From positions 43,089,327-43,153,326 of the forward strand of contig NC_091928.1 of assembly GCF_041260155.1 (NCBI RefSeq): 64,000 nucleotides of DNA, in the 5' to 3' direction. The DNA is from Ptychodera flava. Lineage: Eukaryota > Hemichordata > Enteropneusta > Ptychoderidae. Position numbers and translations under genes: made by a program. This document shows, one piece after another, positions 1-13,655 of the stretch (its first letter is position 1; the number at the start of each line of letters is the position of its first letter). The notes beneath the pieces were generated by a model. The model was not told the origin of the DNA. It made no database searches and was given only the letters and a program-made list of their open reading frames with translations.

Positions 1-49
1 TTTTTCTGTAGAAATTTAAATTTAAATTTTTTTTGCCGTCCTTTGACAG

Positions 50-3000
50 CAAACCGGTGGAAACTGCCGTTGATATTGAGATAGGTGATAAAAATGAGGA
101 ATCTGTGGAGGAAGTGGAGGTAGAGGAAGGCGGCGGTACCAACCAGACTGGTTCCGGTGACTTTGCTCGACAGCAAGTTGGTGAGTCAGCATTTGCTTCT
201 GTCCAGAATTTAAACAGCGGTAAGAGCTCCAATAATAGTGTGCGGTGTGCATGGTATGGCTTTTTTTGGGTGTCAGTGAAAGACAAGTGATCGTCACCAA
301 CACGGTCAACACAAGAGTGCTATCAATACAGTATGCAATACTTCAGGTTGCCATCTGGTATCTGCAAATTTCAGAGCTTGTTAGTCCCCGCGGACGAAGT
401 CCGGCAGGGACTTATAGATTGGGTCCCGTCTGTGCGTCCGTCCGTCCGTCATCAACAGTTTCTCAGACACTGCTAAACCAATTTTGTTCAAACTTGGCAC
501 AAAGGCATAGCACTATGACCTACAGATGCACATCGATTTATTTTGTGATACGATCCAATATGGGCGCGAGGCGGCCATTTTGTTGCGATTTTTCATGTCT
601 TTGGACCATAACTCAGACATCCTTGAACAGATTCTGTTCAAACTTGGCACAAAGGCATAACACTATGGCCTACATATGCATGTCAAATATATCCTGATAC
701 AATCCAATATGGCCGCGAGGCGCCATTTTGTTTGTGATTTTTCGTGTCTTTGAACCATAACTCAAACATCCTTGAACCGATTCTGTTCAAACTTGGCACA
801 AAGGCATAACACTATGGCCTACATATGCATGTTGAATTATATTGCAATATGATCCAATATGGGCGTGAGGCGGCCATTTTGTTGTGATTTTTTCATGTCT
901 GTGAACCAATTACTCAAACATCCTTGAACCGATTTTGTTCAACTTGGCACAAAGGCAAAGCACTATGGCATACATATGCATGTATCAATTAACCTTGCGA
1001 TAGGATCCAATATGGCTGCAGAACTGCCATTTTGTTGGAATTTTGCATGTCTGAAGCGTAATTCAAAGGTCATTACACCCATTTTGTCCAAACTTGGCAC
1101 AAAGATCAAGCACTATGGCATACATATACATGTCAATTTACTTCGTGACATGTTCCAATATGGCTGCCAGATTGTCATTTTTTTCCAATATCGCTGCCAG
1201 ATGGTCATTTTTGGATTTTTTCATGTCTTTGAGGCTTAATCATATGCAAATATTCCTTAACCAATGTTGTTGAGACTTGGTACAAAGATAAAGTACTATG
1301 GCATACATATGCATGTCTACTAATTTTGTGCTATGATCCATATGGTCAATAGACAGCCATTTGATTTCAATTTTGGTGTGATTTTTTATGTCTTTGAAAC
1401 ATAAACATAGGTCACTGTCCCTCGATGGACTGATTTTGTTCAAACGTGATACGAAGATAAAATACTATGGCTGCATTCTTGTGCACATTAATTTGTTTCA
1501 TTATATGATCCGAAACGGCTGATTACAACAACATACCCGATCCCATACCATTTTGAAAATTCCACCAAACCATGTGTATAGTATGTGCCGTCATTACACT
1601 AGAGGCAGTGAGGGCATCGTTATGTGTGATGTAATCAAAAGTTCCTTCACTGGTCATTACCGGCAGAGATGAGTCATTTATTGAACGTTCCTCAGATTAC
1701 TTTATTATGCAAGTCACAGGCCTGATACACCCGTTGCATCAATGTCATTCCACAGCTACCTAGACCAAAGCTACCTAGACACCAAAGATTACAACAAAAT
1801 GGACAAGCGGGGACTGTGTCATCAACGATGAGCTTGTTGCTTATATGCTGGGACATTTTGGCATAAATTTTTGACAAAAGCAACATAAATTTTTGATATA
1901 CCATTGAAAATATTATCCAAAACCTCTCATAATTGACCGAAAGTTGTGATATATTAAGTGAACACTGAATTGCTTTTTCAGTCATCTTAGCAAGTGCTCA
2001 TGTAATTTTTCTCATCGCGTGGAAGTTTCAATGTTACGTAAATGTACCACAGTTGTGCCTGATAAGTGTTATTTGAACTTGAACCCTATCTTCCTGTGTA
2101 GAGGTCCATCTTTGCCTAGTAAACAGTTTAGGCCAAACCATTGTGGTCAGAGGGTGTAGTTTCTCTAGTGCCACAATTTTACAATATGACTGCTACTTTT
2201 TTTGCATTATTTAGAAAAAATAATGGTAAAAAGTTTCCTTCAGGAAGTTTGAGCTAAAGTTTAAATCTTCTGTTTCAATTTGTACATTACATTTTCAGAA
2301 ATCATCATTTGCAACTCCCAAGCTGTGTTTTGTAAACTTGTTGACAGTCTTCGGGAAATGGTGTTTCACTTGTCTTTTGTCTGACCTTTTAACTCTTGGT
2401 AGTATCCAGGGCAACAATCCAGGGTTCCTTATTGTAACAAATAACCTATTTGATGTCATCATTGTCTTTGCAATTCATATTTGTAAGATTTCTTCATAAT
2501 TGCATACAGCTGTGTGCTGGTTAAGGGGCGCTGTTTGTATAAACAGGCTTTAATGCAGGTTCTCCTGATTTGCTTTCATGGAGTGGCTTTTGTATATTTA
2601 TGATAAAAACACCCAACATTAAAGGGACAAAGCCGGCCATTTTTCATGAATTTGTTTTATACGAGATACTACTTATATTGTTTGACATGTTGAAAGATAC
2701 TGACTGAATGGGTGACCATGCATATATTCAAACCGGGTTTTAGACAAATGAAACCAGCGCAAAAATGAATTTATGGTCATCATTTTGCATCAAATAAACT
2801 TCATGAAAAATGGCCGACTTTGTCCATTTGACCCTTATCCTGCCAAGTTTATATGCTACCATAAGGTCAAGGTGGTTAAAACCATACAGTGAGGCATGAA
2901 CATGTCCCACATGGTGCATTTTATCAAAGAGGCTTTAAAATTGCCATATACAGTACCATGCCAAGTAGGTGAAAGTATATAGGTTTTGGGTAAATACCAC

Positions 3001-6000
3001 TCACTGACTGATCAGGTGAAGTAACAAGCCTGGCAGGACAAGGGTTCAACAATGCATTACCCTTATGAAACCACAGAAAGGAATATTGTATAGTTGTTAT
3101 GCTTGTAATACAGTGTATGCAATTGTTGTGTTTATGTCTCTGTGCCACTTCTCAGATGACCACAACTTGGAATAATGATGTCACTTCTGTGGTCTCTCCT
3201 GTCCAACATATCTGTTGCTGTAGTGCTGTATGCTGCTTCAGTGCTGCCTATCCATACATATTTGTATTTCATTTGTAAATCTTGTCCATAGTTTGCTATT
3301 GCAGGATTGTCCTAGCAATGCACGCCATGCTACGAAACCAAAAAGCTGTATGGTGGTGGAATAAAACATTGAATAATTTCTGTCAAAGTTGTGATTTGTA
3401 TTCCTCTGTGTGCTATCAATATTTGTTTGTTTGTTGCAGGTGATATTACGCCTCAAGTGATGTCAAACCCCCAAGTGTTGGCTGCGCTACAGGACAGGTT
3501 GGATGGGTTAGTTGGCAAGGGCAGTGGTTATATTGACAGGTAAGCTCTCTAAAGCGTTGGCAATCTGTCCTTGGATATCCGGAACTCATATTATCCTGAA
3601 AAATGCTACTACATCAAACATATACAACATAAGCCCTTTCAGCACTAGCCTTCTGTAAGACCCTATTGTTTTCAAAAGGATGGATGGACCCTGATATAGG
3701 CAAATGGGGGTGGAAGGTTTAGAAATATCGGGAGCCCTGCATTGAGCAAAGAAACAGGTTAATATTGAATTTTACAGTTCATAATATGCAAGTTTTATCA
3801 TTTTACAAGCTTCTTCCCATAATGTGTGTTTACTAAAATTGTATCCATGACAACCAGAAGCTCATCTTTGTTTAACGATTAGTCTGAGTGTGGTACCATG
3901 GTCTTTTATGACCGTGGCTTGCAATTTTTGTTCTCCCATTTTGGTGAAGGATGTGGTTTCTATGTTGATTTTGCACACTATCAGCATATTTCTCACTCCA
4001 CAGTCGTAGTATGAAGTGGTGGTACACACAGCAGTATTACAGGAGGTAAATGTAATGAAAACGGAGTAAAAAATAAACTGTAAACAATAGACTTGACGTG
4101 TTTGTCAGTTTTGTTGGATGGTTTCAAGGTATATTTCATCTGAAATGGTGATGTGGTGTGAAGGGGGCATGTAACATTTCTGTCATCTTTTTGCAAGTAA
4201 GATGTAATTTTTGCCATGAACATAAATTGAAAACAGTCGCCACATTTAAAGTGAAATGAAAACATTGTAACTTTTAATTTTAAAAACATTTAGTATTAAG
4301 ACTCATCATTTCTCAATAATATCAATAGACCATGTGGGCATCTTCAAAAAAGTATCAGCATTTGGTATTTTTTGCTGTTGTTAGTTTGCAATCTTCAATT
4401 ATTGAAATTTTTTCTGCAAATCACTAATGTTGGTTCATACATAACATCAGGCCGTGTTGGTTAAAACCAGTGGGGCGCTACATGTCCCCATATATCACAT
4501 TATGACAAAGACTTTGAAGATGTCTGAAAACAGGTGCTGAAAATAAAATTTTTATAACTTTCCATAACCTTGCTAAGAAGTTGGAAAATACTTATAGTCT
4601 GAATACCGATTTTACTGACTAGGCAGTGGAGAAAGTGGGAAGTGGTTAGTGCTATGTGAAATTAAGGTTCTACAGCTTTAAAATTGCTGTAATATTACAC
4701 TGGTGATACAGTTCTTTTGACAACTCAGAGGCTGCAGTAATTGTTTGGAAGTTTTTTGAATGCAAGATGATTCACAGGACATGCTGTATTTAAAAAAACC
4801 ATACCCTGCATATATTTCAGTTTACCCAAGGTGGTGAAAAGACGCATCAAAGCTCTGAAGAATCTGCAAGTCAAGTACACCAAGACAGAAGCCAAATTCT
4901 ATGAAGAAGTTCATGAACTGGAATGCAAGTATGCGTCCCTCTATCAGACTCTTTATGAAAAGGTAAGGTCAAAGGTCAGCCGCATATTTTAGTTAAATGG
5001 TATAAATTATTTCTCATAGTTCCTTGTGTCCATCTTAAGGTTGAACGCACCTCGGGGACAGACATTCGGACTCTCAAACTTTTACAATTCTGTTCTAATA
5101 TACCACATGTGGGGGTTCATTTCACAGCTCTTGGTAAAAGAAAACTTTTCACCGGCTTAGCTTTTGGAAATTCGAAAATTTTTATTTTTCTCCATAGAGT
5201 TAACACAGGGATGGCGGCCATTTTGAATTTCTAATATCGGTAAATCTTGGGTAATTTGTTTCTCTAGTACCAAAATTTGCACGTGACCCCCTATTTTATT
5301 CTTGATTTTGAAAGAGAATGAGTGAAAGATTCCTTGAGAAAGTTAGAGCAAAAGTTTAAGTCTTTCATTTTCGAGGTGCATACTACCTTAACAAGATGTT
5401 CACACAGTGGAAGCTTAGTTGTGCGGAGACTCGTGTCATTTCCTGATGTATATGTTGATTTGACTCTTTGAGTGCTTTAATTTTCCCATAAAAATTTTCG
5501 TGCAACATTCTACCAATTATTATGAAATTTTCTGTAATTTTTTGATAATTTTGGACCAAATGGACATCACATTTATTTGCTACAGTATCAAAATTTTTGC
5601 GAAAATCTGAAAAAAAATTTACTGGGATATATTTTACAATGGCGAAAAAAATTGGATCATGCACTCAAAGGGTTAATTAGGGCAAGTCCACTTTCTTATT
5701 GCCTTTTTCAAAAATGATGCATTTTTCGAAAGCAGTCTCTTTGCTTAGGGTGGTGACAATGAGATGTTACTGAAATAGGCTTTTCAGTCAAGAGATTCAC
5801 TCAGGTAGATTTACGACAGCTGGTCATTACTGGGGTTACTGTATAGTTGAAAAATCATTTATCCATGCCCTGCACTCTTTGAAACAACTTTGAAAATTAT
5901 AAATAGTTCCTGTTGTGTATTACTGAACAAGATGTTGTTGAAAAGTTGTTTTGTTTTTGTTCTGTTTTGTACAGAGGAAAGAAGTGGTAACCGGTGCAAT

Positions 6001-9000
6001 AGAACCAACAGACTCTGACTGTGAATGGGCCAGCAGTGAAGATGAGGAAGAGGACGAAGAGAAAGAACTCTTGGCTGTAAGTAATGCTACTCTCAGTTTT
6101 TGGCGTTACTCCCCAAGCATGTTTTAGATACACACTGTTCAGCTTGCATGTGTGGACTGCATTGTTAATGTTCACAAGTGAATTCTGGTCTGGACTAGAT
6201 TTCAAATTTAAACAATAACAATGCATTTTACACACATAGACACTAAGTTGAAAAGCTAAATAGTGGGTGATTCAACAGGATTTTGGGAGTAGAACATGAA
6301 CTTGCAACTGACATACAGAACAACAATAGTGAAAAAAGTTGCTGCCCTTCAGTTAGTGAAGTTTTCGTGGTATTGTTTTCATGAAAATTGAATATTTTAT
6401 TTTACTCTTTACAGTAAACACTGAAGAGAATGGCAGCCATTTTAAATTTCAAATATTGGTAAATTTTCAGGAAATTTGTTTCTCTCACCCAAAACTTCTA
6501 TGTTCACATTGAAAGAAAATGCTTTAGAGTTTCTGAAGCAAGTTCAAGCAAAAGATCAAAAGTTTCTTATTTTTATCAAGTACATGTTACCAGCACCTTA
6601 ACACAAGCCAGATAAGAAGCTTTGCATATGAAATAAAACAGAGCACATCTCTGATATTTCCTTGTTTTTTGTTCAGGATGACTTGAAGAAGAAAGTAACC
6701 ATTGAAGAAAAAAAAGAAGAGGATGGCAAAGAAGAAGGTTAGTGTTGATCTTTTGACGGAAATGTTGATTTTGATCATCATTTACCACTTATGTTTTCAC
6801 ACATTGTTTGTGTACAGTAACAATTCTGCTGTTTTCACTATACCCTCTGCCACATCTCATTGGCTGAAACTTTGGCAAGACTTTAGAACACTGAGCCTGT
6901 GCTAAGCTCTGATAAATTTTAACACCATCCTAGGGGGTTTACTTCCATTTATTCATTATGAAAGGCTCCTCAAGACAAGCATTAACCAATATCACGAGGA
7001 AGGTGGGCCTGGTTTTCTGCAGGTATGCCAAAGCTTCGGTTTTACTTTGAAGTATATTGACAAAGGGTTAAACCCTGAATTTCAATGGACCATGATACAA
7101 TCAAACCCACATTGTGTAAACACACATAGAGATATGTGTATTTCCATACGTGTTTGTACCACATATATGGTTTGTTAATACCGCCATCACGTGATCTCTT
7201 GGACATACTTAGTCTATAGAAGACATTGCATCCTTTTCATTCTGGAATAGAACCATTGAGGTACATTGTGCAGTTTTTAACAAAGGGTCCATACAGACTG
7301 CCCCGTACACTAAATTAACACACCTCTGAGTCAAGAAAGTCCTTCCATATGCAACAAATGTTTTCATATAACATGACTGTACGTCTGTAGAGCTGACACC
7401 AAGAAATTTCCAGAAATTCTACACTGACTCTCAAAGACTTTTGTGAGTTAGAGCAAATTAGGAAATAACTGCCTGTCAGGGGCAACTCAATACAATAGCA
7501 GGGCGAGTGAAATTTTCAATCAACTGATGGACTGATGGACAGATAGATGCATTGCTGAGATTCAAGGGAATGGTGTATTGGGCATACAATATACAAGACA
7601 TAATTATCAGGACACGTACTACTTGTATTTTGCCCTGACAATTTGCTTTTCAAATTTGCCTACCTCGATGATCTGGTGAAGTTATCAAGCTCTGTAATCC
7701 TACAAATTGTGTATCTCTTTATCAGTAATATTCCTTGACTGAAATTCTTGACGTTTCAGCAAACAGGATTGCGTTAATTTTTTTCTTATGATTTGTGACT
7801 TTTCTACAGAACGGCCAAATGGTATTCCAGAGTTCTGGCTCACGATTTTCAAGAACGTAGACACACTAAGTCAGATGGTCCAAGAACATGATGAACCAAT
7901 ACTAATACATTTAGAAGATATTCAAGTTAAATTCTCTGAACCTGGACAGACTATGGTGAACAGTTAATTCTTTTCTTTCTTCAATTGCCCCCTTTGTATG
8001 CAATGGTTTAGCCCAAATGCATTGTTATCAGTAGTGAGTGTGGATCTCAGTACAGGGAATTCGGGGAGTGTGCAGTCCCACAATTGCAAATCTCTTCCCT
8101 GTTGTAGGTGATGAAAGCTCCAAATTACTAACCCATCAGTGGTTTTGCTCTGAAGTACAATCTTGGTGTAATTGGTACTCCTGTACTCCCGATACATTTG
8201 TTGAGTACAATGTGTACAAAACTGATATAGCAAATAATTAGTGTATCTGACTCATGGCCCTTGCAGGCTTTAAGTGAGAAACTTGTAGTTGCAAAGTTTA
8301 ATGTGGAGTTGGTAACTCAGTGACAATGAATGACATTTTCCTTTTCAGAGTGTGCCTTTATTTCATCTTACACCTCTCCTTTTTTTACACATATCTCATG
8401 CTCCTTTGCTAACACACAAAGCGCCCTCTTTAAAGTGTTTCTTTTGTTTTTATCATGATTTGTAATTTACATGGCAAAAAAGTTCTTGGATGTTAATCTC
8501 CTCCACTACTACTCTCACGATGCTGCATTGTGACAAAGTAGAATTTTGGAAATTTTTTGTAGAACTTTCAGTCAAGAATGAAAGAGTGAATTTTCTTCTA
8601 GCATTGATATCATATCAATTGACTCATTTTCTAGGCATAGAATATACAATGGAATGACAACATAATTACACTTCATGGATGTCCACAGTATCGATAAATA
8701 ATGCTAATAATATCCATTGCACTCTGTATAAATAAGGTAACTGTATCTGCAGTCAATGATGGCTAATTTACTGACAATTTAGCGATTCACTCAACTACTT
8801 CAACACACTTTACCCATCTAGTGGATCTCACCAGTTTAGCAGCAGTTTGCAATTTTGCCACCAGATTCATTTTATTGATGATTTGCCCTTTTAGGCAACA
8901 GAAGTGTTTGTTAACCAGCCGCAACTAAATTTTATTTTGTGTTTTATTTTGTTTTACAGGGATTTACTCTTGAATACCATTTTTCTCCAAATGATTACTT

Positions 9001-12000
9001 CACTAATAAAGTCCTAACCAAACATTATACAATGCGATCGGAGCCGGATGAGACAGACCCGTTCAGTTTTGAAGGACCAGAAATTGTTAGTTGCACAGGG
9101 TGAGTTATTCCATTTTATTGCATTTTTTATTTGCCCCATGTCCGCCATCTCTCAACTAATGGTCAAGTCTTAAAATGAAACATGATGGGGTTAGACCAAC
9201 GTAATTTTATGAAAGGGCAAATGCTTTTCTCTAACAAATTTTGGCCAATGTTTGATTTCCATACTGGGACATGAGCACAAAAGTATAACATCACATCGCA
9301 GAATGTCATGCCAAGCCAGAAAGTGTACAGACCACTCCTTTATAACTCCTTCCAAGTCCACCCTTTCACCACAATGGTTTATCCCAAACCCATTGTTATC
9401 AATTTGGAGTGTGGACCTGTGTATAGGGAATCAGGGGTGAACAGTTTGTGCCCAAGCCAGTGGGACACATGGAAGTCAAAAGAAAATTTTACTCAGCAAA
9501 TCACATCCACACACATGAATAGTATTATATGATAGAATCAAGGGACTTTGTGATGTGCCCAATCTTGATATGCTGTCAAGGCCAATAGACTTAACAAAAG
9601 CAATTGAAAATTCGACAAGTGGAGCTTTGAAAATTCAGAGTAAAGAATCTGAAAATGAGGGTTTCTAAGGTTTGTAGTGAGAGGCAGTGGATTCAAAGTG
9701 TAGAACCAATCCTTCAGAATGCGCAAGATATTCAGACTCATAAACTTTTACAATATTCCTGTGGTCTATCACTTGTCGGGGCTCATTTTGAAGCTCACTG
9801 ACAGTAAATGAAGTTTTCACTGGCTTAGTTTTGTGGAAATTGGGAATTTTATCTTCCCCCTCATAGAGATAACACAAGGATGGCAATTTTATATATGTAT
9901 GCTTATTATTACTTATTACATTTTCACATTTTCAACAGATGTACAATAGATTGGAAGAAAGGAAAGAATGTGACGGTGAAAGTTATCAAGAAAAAACAAA
10001 AGCACAAAGGCCGGGGAACAACGAGGACAGTCACCAAAACCGTACAAAATGATTCCTTCTTTAATTTCTTCAATCCACCACAAGTTCCGGATGAAGGCGA
10101 AATGGTAGGATGTGAATTTCAAATCTGAAATTGTAGAAAATGTGTAAAATGCAGTTGATAAAAGTCAGTAGTTACCACAAATTGTGTGGTCTTAGGTCTA
10201 GGACAACCTTGATACCTTTGTATGTATGTATTTTTTAACCTTTCAAATTTCATGAGTGGCAATGTTTGCAGAGTTCCAGTCCCAGTTCATAGGAATAGCC
10301 CTTCAGAAGTTTCAACACAGGGCTGTTCACAAATTACGTCATTGTTCTGTTATTAATATGCAAAAATTGATATTGGTCTGCAAATTTAGATTATATTTTT
10401 GAGAAAACTGTGCATGCAAGATCGATGCAAATAAGACTTGAAACGTGACTGCTTATGTTACGATGGAGGATAGAAAACATGAACATCTCAGACTACAAAC
10501 TGCAACAAGTCTGTACATGCAACACTGACAAAATTTGTCCGAATATTTAGTAGCAGTCATGCAGTATCGTTCATGTTCAGCTATATTTAAGGAAAAAACC
10601 TGCAATGGCTAACAAGACTGTTGCACATGCCAGGGGGATCAACATACTTGAATTTGTTGGCTTTCTCTTACAATGCCTTATCTTTTAACTGCAGGATGAA
10701 GACACAGAGCTTGTTTTAGCATCTGACTTTGAAATTGGTCACTTCTTCAGAGAGAGAATCATACCCAAGGCCGTCCTCTATTTCACTGGCGAAGCCATCG
10801 AAGATGAAGATGAGGTAAGATGTCATTCTCAAACATTCAGCCATATCTTTGTTCACATGTCATTCAACTGAATACCAATTTATTTGAGAAAATATGAATT
10901 TTTACGTAGATGTGAAGACGGCCTTTTTACTATAACAGTTATTAAAACGGTGGATGAACCCATGCCAACTACTATGAATCTTTCTTAGATAAATATATTG
11001 AAATTGTCAAATGTTGTATTGATTCAACAGACTGAGGGCTCTCCTATCATATTGATCAAGAACCCTACAAGATCTCCGTTTTTGCCAAATCTATTTACTT
11101 TCTAAAAATTTTCAAAATACAACTTGAAGAATTACTATATATTATTTCTGACACCTTCCACTGAAGAGAAGTTACAAAGTTCTACTCAAAATTATCCTTC
11201 ATTTCTGATTTGATTTTTTCTTTTTTTTCCCCGTGCTCAGTATGAAGAAGAAGGAGAGGAAGAGGTAATATTGAACAGAAAGTCTAGGGTAAAAACTAAC
11301 TAAGTAACTGTAGTTGTATCCACACAGTTTGTGCTATCTTGCATGCAAGGTACCGCTGTTGTCGAAAAACAAAAGGCTGCTCCTATGATGGTGTATTGCT
11401 TGAGGGCAGTCTTCTCAGTGTCCTGACATAGAAAACAGTACACTCTATGTTCACTCCCAGGCATGTAGTCTTAAAGCACCTCCCTCCACTAAAATCACCA
11501 AGGGTTTTTTTTAATTTGTGAAATGCTTTAAGGTAGCATGCACCTCAAAACTGAAAAATTGAAACTTTTGCTCAAAGTTTCCTCGGGAAACCGTAAACCA
11601 TTGTCTTTCAAAATCGAAAGTAGAAATAAAGGTCACCATGCAAATTTTGCTGTCAGAGAAACAAATTACCATAAATTTACTAATATTTGAAATTCAAAAT
11701 GGCCGCCACCATGGGAAATGTTAAATTTTTGATTCTCACAAGAAGAAGACCGTGAAAACTTCATTCACTCCACAAGTCCACACAAGCAGTATACAGCAGA
11801 GTTATTTGAAAATTTGAGAGTCCAAATATGTCTTCAAAGTGCATTCTACCTTAATGCAAGAGTTTAAAATCAAACAGAACTCTTCATACACCAGGTTGGA
11901 TTGAAAAAAAACACACAATAATCAAGTATAAAGGCACTATTGTAAGAGTAAAAAACCCAACTACCAGGTCCTTTCTCTTCATATAAATGCACCACCACCT

Positions 12001-13575
12001 AGGAGTTCTTTGTCATATAAAATCTCCATACAAAGTAATTATGTCAAGTAAATAACACACACTCAGATGTGTATGTAATACAATGTGAAACTGTAAAATT
12101 GTGATCTATCGAATCAAACACCACATGTAATTGCACCCATAAGGTTTAGGAACACTAACTGTCGTAATATCGACCAAACTTCATATTGATTAGTGTAATT
12201 GTGAAATTTGCTCCCATGTGCCATAAACCATTTTGAATTACAAATTTTGAGTACCTTAGTCAAATATTTCTGTAAAGCTCAATTCTCAAGTCTTTCACTC
12301 AGTTACTAAATCACAAAGTGTTCCAGTTAACTTGCGCAATATAACTTTTTCTTGACCATCAAATTTAAACTTTTAAATATCAGGGCCACAACTAGGAGGA
12401 ACAATATTGGGCTAATGTGCAGCATCTCAGAAGCTTAAAGCCAATTGGTTGGCTGAAACTAATTTTTTATTTCAGACCCCTTAAGTTCCTGTAAATAAAA
12501 CTTCTGAGCCACTGCACATCAGCAGAAACAATATGGCTGTCTGATGCCAGGTTTACGTCTCTGTGATATTTAACCCTTTGAGCACCAAAGTCTATTTTTG
12601 TCCCCTTTATAAAATAAACCCCTGTCAATTTTTCTCAGAGTTTTGCCAAAATTTTGAGAAAAAACAGTAGCAAATGTGATGTGATGTCCATTTGGTCCAA
12701 AATTATCAAAAAATTACAGAAAAATTCATAAAAATTGGTAAAATTTTGCACTGAAATTTTGGCGGGAGAAAATTACAGTGCTAAAAGGGTTATTTGATCC
12801 TCCACTTTGTTTACTCAAATTCCCCTGTAGCTTCAATGAAAGCTAAAATAATTGCAGAAAATTATGAATGGTAATCATAGATTTTATAACCAGGAGACTA
12901 ACCATGACAGGGTAGGTAGAGTGAGTCTTCTAACTCTTTCTGAAAGATGTACTGATAGGCTGTTGCAATAAGAATCAGTGATTAGTACTTGCCAACTGAC
13001 CAAAAACAGTGAGTTTTATAGGGCTGTTGTTGCTCCACAGGATGCAGAGGGAGAGGAGGGAGATGAAGAAGATGAAAATGATCCTGACTACGATCCTAGT
13101 AAAGTGAGTCATCACCTGTCTTATGAATTCTCTTCCAGGGAAATTTCTGAACTTCATGTGAATCTCAAATTACAAGTGACAGGAACAGTGTACATTACCA
13201 GTATTACCTTACTTTAAAACGTCCTTGATGTAGGATCTACTGTTTGAATGGCTACAATTTTTTGGGAGAAATTTTGTGTCAAAATATGTACATGAGCAAA
13301 CTTTGATAGAACTACACACTGGAGAGGCCTCCATCAGCGCATGAAATGTACAAATTATTATGTGCAGACTACAAGTCAATATCATAGAAAATGGTCTTTT
13401 ATGTAAATAACCAATTAGAATACTGTAAAAAAAATTGCAAGGCTGTGTATGGGATACACACACACTGGCCGATTCTGATTTTACAGAGTATGAGAACAGC
13501 AAAGTCAAATAAGATATAAGGAACACATTCACATTTTTGTTTCTTTCCCATTTTTCGTAATTCTGAATTTTTGTC

Positions 13576-13624
<49 letters not shown>

Positions 13625-13655
13625 GGAGAGACCACAAGAATGCAAGCAGCAGTGA
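50..13655 (+). CDS. NAP1L1: nucleosome assembly protein 1-like (NAP1L1/NAP1L4 type), 5' end outside window
   Basis: Histone chaperone of the NAP family, which binds H2A-H2B (and H3-H4) and shuttles between cytoplasm and nucleus. Coding exons read by splice sites and frame: 50-180, 3440-3539, 4821-4962, 5975-6076, 6677-6737, 7810-7955, 8960-9099, 9939-10104, 10695-10814, 11241-11264, 13041-13103, 13626-13655; about 407 residues against 391 in human NAP1L1. Recognised stretches: NPQVLAALQDRLDGLV, EAKFYEEVHELE, GIPEFWLTIFKNVD, VQEHDEPIL, DYFTNKVLTKHY, RSEPDETDPFSFEGPEI, IDWKKGKNVT, KKKQKHKGRGT, DSFFNF, ASDFEIGHFFRERIIP and LYFTGEAIEDEDE. The tail is acidic (EEGEEE, then NDPDYDPSK), ending in CKQQ, the CAAX-type farnesylation box known in human NAP1L1. 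Exon 1 here starts mid-codon, so only a few N-terminal residues are missing. NAP1L1 and NAP1L4 are vertebrate duplicates; in an invertebrate this would be their single co-orthologue, so the symbol is nominal. Confidence 0.96.
382..1475 (+). mobile_element. second copy of the tandem-core element, opposite orientation, in NAP1L intron
   Basis: Begins TTAGTCCCCGCGGACGAAGT (hairpin terminus), then a GTCC tract at about 431-450, then about seven units of about 150 bp containing AACTTGGCACAAAGGCATA, CACTATGGCCTACATATGCA and GGCGGCCATTTTGTTG. It is the reverse complement of the array at 42770-44880. Units become more divergent with distance from the hairpin end. Confidence 0.75.
2621..2830. mobile_element. 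MITE, about 210 bp, GGGACAAAG ends
   Basis: GGGACAAAGCCGGCCATTTT at one end and CATGAAAAATGGCCGACTTT then GTCC at the other, imperfect terminal inverted repeats of about 28 bp; AT-rich centre, no coding capacity. Confidence 0.75.
2831..3048. mobile_element. MITE, about 220-270 bp, CCCTTTTCCTGCCA family
   Basis: Begins ACCCTTATCCTGCCAAG and ends CCTGGCAGGACAAGGGTT, directly abutting the preceding MITE. A second copy is at 17559-17825. Confidence 0.7.
5036..5393. mobile_element. MITE, TTAAGGT...GCACCTC family, long copy
   Basis: Starts TTAAGGTTGAACGCACCTCG and ends CGAGGTGCATACTACCTTAA; inside, GATGGCGGCCATTTTGAATT and ATTTGTTTCTCTAGTACCAA. Another long copy, inverted, is at 11530-11853. Fragments are at about 2155-2290, 6410-6601, 9715-9895 and 53265-53430. 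Confidence 0.75.
5462..5676. mobile_element. MITE, about 215 bp, CCCTTTGAGTGC family
   Basis: Ends CTCTTTGAGTGCTTTAATTT and GCACTCAAAGGGTTAA; interior GATAATTTTGGACCAAATGG. Three further copies are at 12570-12791, 16729-16945 and 35188-35412. TTAA at the ends suggests piggyBac-type target duplication. Confidence 0.8.
11241..11264 (+). other. 24-nt microexon of the NAP1L gene
   Basis: Acceptor ccgtgctcag precedes 24 bases that read YEEEGEEE in frame, followed by the donor gtaata. It is a multiple of three with phase-0 boundaries on both sides, so it can be included or skipped without changing frame. It adds to the acidic C-terminal histone-binding tail. Confidence 0.8.
11530..11853. mobile_element. 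MITE, TTAAGGT...GCACCTC family, second copy
   Basis: Starts AAGGTAGCATGCACCTCAAA and ends GTGCATTCTACCTTAA, inverted relative to the copy at 5036-5393 (AATTCAAAATGGCCGCC inside). It lies in a NAP1L intron. Confidence 0.75.
12570..12791. mobile_element. MITE, CCCTTTGAGTGC family
   Basis: Starts TTAACCCTTTGAGCACCAAA and ends TGCTAAAAGGGTTA; interior CCATTTGGTCCAAAATTATC (same core as 5462-5676, inverted). Confidence 0.8.
13579..13621 (+). repeat. (TC)n microsatellite serving as polypyrimidine tract of the last NAP1L exon
   Basis: About 21 uninterrupted TC units run directly into tgcag, the acceptor of the terminal coding exon at 13626. The microsatellite is therefore the whole polypyrimidine tract of that splice site. 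The exon encodes only nine residues plus stop, including the CKQQ prenylation box. Confidence 0.9.
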
